Source: Sphagnum magellanicum (Eukaryota; Streptophyta; Sphagnopsida; Sphagnales; Sphagnaceae). Taken from it: 64,000 bases of DNA. Below, in pieces: positions 62,666 through 64,000 of the stretch. Made by a program: the position numbers and the translations under genes. The stretch covers positions 5,543,061 through 5,607,060 of the forward strand of contig CM038912.1 of the NCBI GenBank assembly GCA_021904315.1, read 5' to 3'. The notes below the pieces were generated by a model. That model was not told the origin of the DNA. It worked only from the letters and a program-made list of their open reading frames with translations, and made no database searches. Numbering within the stretch: the first letter of the stretch is position 1; every line of letters begins with the position of its first letter.

Positions 62666-64000
62666 ATACTAGATTGGGTGACCTATCTATAAGTAACATA
62701 AATAATATAAGTTAAACTAAGTAAATATATTGGGTATATTAATTTAAGTATATACTAGTTTAGGCCATTATTTTTTACATACAAATGTCCACTTTGTACA
62801 CCTTTATTTGCATGTTAGTTGCAAACATGACCAATTTAGTTGTAAACAACAACTAATTACACACATGTTGCAAATGACTAGTTTCATATGACAGAATTCC
62901 TACTAATGAATTATGAAAAAATGGAAAAATGTTGTTGAAAACTAATGGAATGTTGTTGCCTAACTACTTAATCATCCAAGGGATTAAAAAAATACAAACA
63001 AAATGGACTTATGTGGATGTTTTCATTTGTCATTATTGGTCCAATGTAATATGCATTCACCCAATTTGGGACCTAGAACTTCCAAACTAGCAAAAATTGT
63101 AGGTTCTACTAAGGTCAATATGTGATGTATGAATTGAATTTTTGAAGTAAAGCACATTCAACCCTAAAAATACTTTAATGGGTGTTAAATTAAGGAGCAT
63201 ATGTTACAATCATGTAAAACTCATGTGTGAAAGGTAGTTGTAGTATTTACAACTAAGGAAAAACATTTCAAGCACACAAGTTTTGGTTAGAAATAAAGTT
63301 TGTTAAACCTTGCCCCCACAAAGTGAGGGACTATTGAATCTATCATTAATGTTGGGGTGTTACTTTAAATGATAATCATTGTTGTGGTTTGTACAATGTT
63401 TTGGTCATGTTCACATTACAAAGCTTTTTCTTAAAAGGTCTTAAGGTTAGTTTGGAGGGGAGGGCAACATGACAAAATTGTTTTGCAATTGTTTGAATTG
63501 CAAGAAAACCAAATTCCTCGTGCTATCTTTGAAAAAAAATGAAAGAGTCCCAAATCAACTTGCTTAAAAAGTTTCATGTCAATGGTTCAAAATTTCAAGG
63601 TTTTGCAAATATGGTTAATCATTCAATTACAATTGCAATGATATCCAACAAATGCAACCAAGTTGGCCTTGTGAACACCCTACTCACATGCACATCCTTG
63701 GGCTAATTTTGCCTTCTACTCAAGAAAGGTTCTTTTTTTCCTTATGATTTTCAAACCTTTTAAACAAAATTTAATGACATTTTTAGCAAGCATGACCAGG
63801 CGTGCTTAGCAACAATAGATATCCATTTCTTCTGACAATAATCCCATCTATTGTGTTCATACACCTTTGAATTCTAGTAGTTGGTTTGTGACATTAATTG
63901 GGATATTAAAGTTATTCTCATTAATAGTCAAATATATTCAAGTTTAAAAGAAGATGTCAAATATTGGATATATTGACAATGTCAAATCTAGATTAACTAT
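62666..64000. other. AT-rich gene-free stretch with repeat fragments
   Basis: TTAGTTGCAAACATGACCAA (about 62,816) resembles TTAGTTGCAAATGTGACCAA near the window start, pointing to a shared dispersed repeat. Nothing else is supported. Confidence 0.45.

Overview
The window looks like nuclear DNA of a land plant. The evidence is a many-exon gene for a plant-type BAG6/CIP73-like ubiquitin-domain protein with ordinary GT-AG introns, a decayed plant SCO1-type gene, a copia relic with an initiator-Met tRNA primer site, a hAT transposase relic, and long AT-rich gene-poor stretches. Intron structure and repeat load would suit a non-flowering plant (moss, lycophyte, fern or gymnosperm), but the species cannot be fixed from the sequence. 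No bacterial, organellar or CRISPR features were seen.

Layout. 1-7.6 kb: AT-rich DNA with a hairpin, a 640-bp TIR element (copy 1), a CCTA/CCCA-type minisatellite, a tRNA-like SINE head, a truncated Ty1/copia fossil on the minus strand and a composite repeat (copy 1). 9.9-22.8 kb: a giant imperfect inverted repeat with arms of about 5.3 and 4.7 kb, richer in GC than its 2.9-kb AT-rich spacer. Each arm carries a nested smaller palindrome and an array of promoter-like tandem modules. 24.7-34.4 kb: the one convincing intact protein gene, on the minus strand. I could join its 17 coding exons in frame to 1,074 codons plus stop, preceded by a non-coding 5' exon, a 5'UTR intron and a TATA/CT-rich core promoter. 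34.9-44.1 kb: gene-poor, with a tRNA-like relic, a hAT transposase relic (minus), a decayed coiled-coil coding relic (plus) and a degenerate AACCCTAAA-type tandem array. 44.1-46.9 kb: a SCO1/HCC1-like copper-chaperone pseudogene on the plus strand that keeps its introns. 46.9-49.3 kb: gene-like but unassigned sequence. 49.4-50.2 kb: composite repeat copy 2. 50.2-64 kb: gene-poor, with tandem duplications, hairpins, a TIR element, a second SINE-like head, a (TA)n run and TIR-element copy 2 in the opposite orientation.

The BAG6-like gene is the only locus with a function I can defend. The most unusual architecture is the giant inverted repeat. A second notable pattern is a small repeat of about 140 bp that recurs in introns of both the BAG6-like gene and the SCO1-like pseudogene, always in the sense orientation of the host gene.
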